The notes beneath the pieces are model-generated. The model saw nothing but the letters and a program-made list of their open reading frames with translations, did no database searches and was not told where the DNA came from. The position numbers and the translations under genes were made by a program. This document shows positions 24,401-26,068 of a DNA stretch of 26,068 nt, piece by piece. Origin of the DNA: a virus; the IMG/VR virus record IMGVR_UViG_3300044846_003384, positions 1-26,068 of that record; one strand, 5' to 3'. Each line of letters starts with the position of its first letter. Position 1 is the first letter of the stretch.

Positions 24401-26068
24401 GTGTCTATGTTAAACACTCCATATTTTGTTAACGCAATACAAGATGGTGTTGAAAAATTCAGAAATTCTGATCAGTATCCTTATAAAGCGGCTGCTTATC
24501 TATTCTTAAACAGTTTGCCATTATCGACATTTAGGGAAAAATATAAAAGTTACGAAAATGGTGCAACGGTAGATTTAGATTATATTTTTGCAACTCTTAA
24601 AAAGTTTGGTGCTATACATAAAGTTCCATATGCTTGGTTATTAAAAATTGGGTCAGTATGGCATCGATATAAAACATTTGTTGAGACAGGTGTTGATATT
24701 ATTAGTTCTTCATGGTCAGGTTTTAATTACACATATAATTTTGATCCAGTAACTAATAATCCACAAACTGATTATATTCTTGATATTGGTAATGGGAATA
24801 ATGTTGATATAATTTTAGAAAAAACAACAACTATAGGTACGGGTGATACATCAACATTAATTAATGTTGGATTTTATCCAAAAACAATAAATGACTTTAA
24901 TGTTTTTTATCAAGGATTACAATTATTTACAGGGTACACATCTCAAGATATTCAAAGTGGATTTACATATGGGATGCAAATGATTTACATACCTGAAGCT
25001 ATTATAAGTAGAAATAAAGGATTTGACCCTAATAACCTTAATAGGGATTTAAGAATTATACCTTGGACTGTTTATTCAAAAAGTTCGGATGGAAATACTT
25101 TTTACTTATTACCATCTGAAGGATCATTTTATAATCAAACCATAGATGAATGTTTTTCGGGGTTCAATAAAAATACATTAACCTTAGAAGTTGCCGGAAA
25201 TAACGCAATATATAATGGATCTGTTAGAACATTTTGGGCGGCACCAAATTATGGTTATTTTGATGTTAATAAGGTTATTAAACCAACACCATTAGAATAT
25301 TTAAAACAAGTATTTTCAGGTCAATCAAATCAACAAAATTTTTCTATAAATGGAAATTCTTCGGGATATACTGAAATTAGTGAAATGTTTAGTGTTTTTG
25401 ATAAAGAAATATTGGACATGTTTGAGGGTATGTACTTAGATTATTCTAAATCAGTGTATGATTCTTTAGATGGTAATTTTTTAAAGAATTTCCAATCAAT
25501 GATGAGAACTATATCTGCGGTTCCTAAATCAACAGGAACAACTAGTCAAGAAATATTGGCGGATTTAGGACAATCACAGATTAAAAATGTTAATAATTAT
25601 GTTAAAGATTTCTTAAATCTTAATGTGTATATAAAATATGGGAATCCGATAAACTATAACAAAAAATTATTTTACTCGTTTTCACAGTTAGAAATTGTTG
25701 ATCCGATAACATATAATTTTTATTCGGTATCAACACCAAATGCTTTACCTTATAATGGTGGTGGTATAAGTTTGTCGTCGTCTAAATCAAATTATCCTGA
25801 TGAGTGGAAAGAATTGGAAACATATGTAGGATTTTCTGAAGTTTCAGGTTTGACATACAGTAGTAATGGGTCATATATAACAGATTTCTTTATTGATCTT
25901 AATGTTGCATTTACAACATTTAATATACAAACATTTGCGCCATTAATTAAAATATACGCAACTGAAAAATTAAAAGATAATACTTTAGATAAAACTAAAT
26001 TTATAAACTTAGTAACAAATTACATATTAGAAGTTGATTCCTTCCAAGATAAAGTTGTTAATAATTTA
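21473..26068 (+). CDS. Giant baseplate structural protein, 3'-truncated by window edge
   Basis: An ATG at 21473 (MADKTENILVEFDYNN) opens a frame with no stop to the right edge, 1532 codons. It overlaps the LysM-like gene by 11 bases. Residues about 150-255 look like a structured hub-type beta domain: SPYAAFFNLPYPLFTLTIKG, then GYYGKAIKLAL, FSSRYDTSKGNFMVSCKF and a strand leading to ISMGYLVATP. That pattern (F-x-L-P-x-F-x-L-T-I-K-G-Y-Y-G ... G-N-F) is common in baseplate proteins of environmental T4-like phages, as I recall. The rest is a long mix of helices and Asn/Ser-rich beta segments without an enzymatic motif. The size and place indicate a major baseplate or hub part. It is too incomplete for a firm name. 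Confidence 0.7.
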   Translation, partial: MADKTENILVEFDYNNITIVDPNKVIDLDGNIKDRYVNQEDLVMYANLECKVLPRTKLAVGVSMDSIQTVTIATLNFLNPGNKSILDNAYTDEITGLGSLQGKGVNQPGPSDLGKTKKSDEFYNQQVLRSNGKVGATDNGLLGITNISINQDLSFLPTVDMMLEDVKGKALFEGGNNSPYAAFFNLPYPLFTLTIKGYYGKAIKLALMLQNFSSRYDTSKGNFMVSCKFYTYKYTMLSEISMGYLVATPHMYQSRLKVQTQQGGPSNFTNVEDQVVERGYQKIKEMYNEYKSKGLIPDNFPELTIVQLRNNIENFVKNTLESFTKQNLDPLTDLDLYSSQLAEFEKDVYYYLNGKSWFDKNMDRTNFLVLKNKEKVYTFKPEITTDQAKSNAKTELDAKIKEYQKKLEENKTVGKNGAYTVNGKQKAISIPFEITMDTFSAPINEQLVDLKETYRAVKKVKTEPTDPELTNFKNELIKNGVFNNYDGKDILGFKLKTTEWFKFEGNQTFLFKTGEMSKKLKVFREEIESALTDALSTLLQSSDNGIGFTPTIRNVMAVVFANGEGFIRLMDEVHTKAWDVREDEDRKKSVLSKEIIGSPDNLESGANETTPIYPWPSFIVATPGDDGQEKYEIQYPGDPKYINKTKGYVFDIWPEIEFVEEFIKGYVQRTTPPADPTAGNNSATEAQRVSLNAIEYPITDEVFANKEEVKYLYEIYERLILYHYYSRLSRTVLNSEVDAIASLIAEAESTNILKSLSNDNPFLIKTLKEYGINSANFVSILKGISNGGVGENWQNFIRGIFNTTYIKNLTESSSFEILNFNDPISLINNLANSSGTQSLVSLKNENKLIEYLNSTSSNVYKFGDLYPFTNTQWVRNSLANGITISSAENSFNTTKVITFNGTKKIISNFIDADNNYKKRPFSNFLGEGGVTNNFTPFFVDSSIFYSNRVVKYDRQNFTEGNLNYINYSGNVSASQTVSMLNTPYFVNAIQDGVEKFRNSDQYPYKAAAYLFLNSLPLSTFREKYKSYENGATVDLDYIFATLKKFGAIHKVPYAWLLKIGSVWHRYKTFVETGVDIISSSWSGFNYTYNFDPVTNNPQTDYILDIGNGNNVDIILEKTTTIGTGDTSTLINVGFYPKTINDFNVFYQGLQLFTGYTSQDIQSGFTYGMQMIYIPEAIISRNKGFDPNNLNRDLRIIPWTVYSKSSDGNTFYLLPSEGSFYNQTIDECFSGFNKNTLTLEVAGNNAIYNGSVRTFWAAPNYGYFDVNKVIKPTPLEYLKQVFSGQSNQQNFSINGNSSGYTEISEMFSVFDKEILDMFEGMYLDYSKSVYDSLDGNFLKNFQSMMRTISAVPKSTGTTSQEILADLGQSQIKNVNNYVKDFLNLNVYIKYGNPINYNKKLFYSFSQLEIVDPITYNFYSVSTPNALPYNGGGISLSSSKSNYPDEWKELETYVGFSEVSGLTYSSNGSYITDFFIDLNVAFTTFNIQTFAPLIKIYATEKLKDNTLDKTKFINLVTNYILEVDSFQDKVVNNL

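Overview
This window looks like part of a large, AT-rich, contractile-tailed (T4-type) bacteriophage genome, most likely from an environmental phage. The order of the virion genes is T4-like: neck protein (gp13-like), a second neck protein and a tail-terminator-like protein, tail sheath (gp18), tail tube (gp19), a gp26-type baseplate/tail chaperone, tape measure, and then giant baseplate proteins. I see no Shine-Dalgarno sequences before the starts; they are preceded by A-rich tracts, which suggests a Bacteroidota host (inference only).

Layout. The left edge holds a 5'-truncated HNH endonuclease gene (+). A leftward block (355-6251) reads, in transcription order: an SNF2-family helicase, a fusion of Mn-type superoxide dismutase to a PD-(D/E)XK-like nuclease domain, a second protein with the same kind of nuclease domain, a gp13-like neck protein and a small beta-rich unknown. 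From 6301 rightward come two neck/tail-terminator-like genes. A tiny leftward ribbon-helix-helix regulator follows (7850-8014). Then come sheath, a HAD phosphatase, tube, the gp26-like gene with an apparent +1 frameshift extension, tape measure, a 1684-residue baseplate protein with an OmpA-like domain, a small LysM/gp53-like protein, and a giant protein (1532 codons so far) cut by the right edge.

How it may work together. Most genes are virion parts. Three enzymes inserted among them (SOD-nuclease, nuclease, HAD phosphatase) share an N-terminal leader of the type M-K-[YF]-I-x(3)-Q-L, followed by [IL]-x-E sites like those cut by T4-type prohead proteases. For two of them the similarity extends through the promoter-like region at the DNA level. 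My main hypothesis is that these are capsid-targeted cargo enzymes, packaged into the head and delivered with the DNA. An element TATTTAT lies in sense orientation upstream of nearly every transcription unit, and three strong intrinsic terminators isolate sheath, tube and the gp26-like gene as separate units. No tRNA, rRNA, CRISPR array or insertion sequence was seen.
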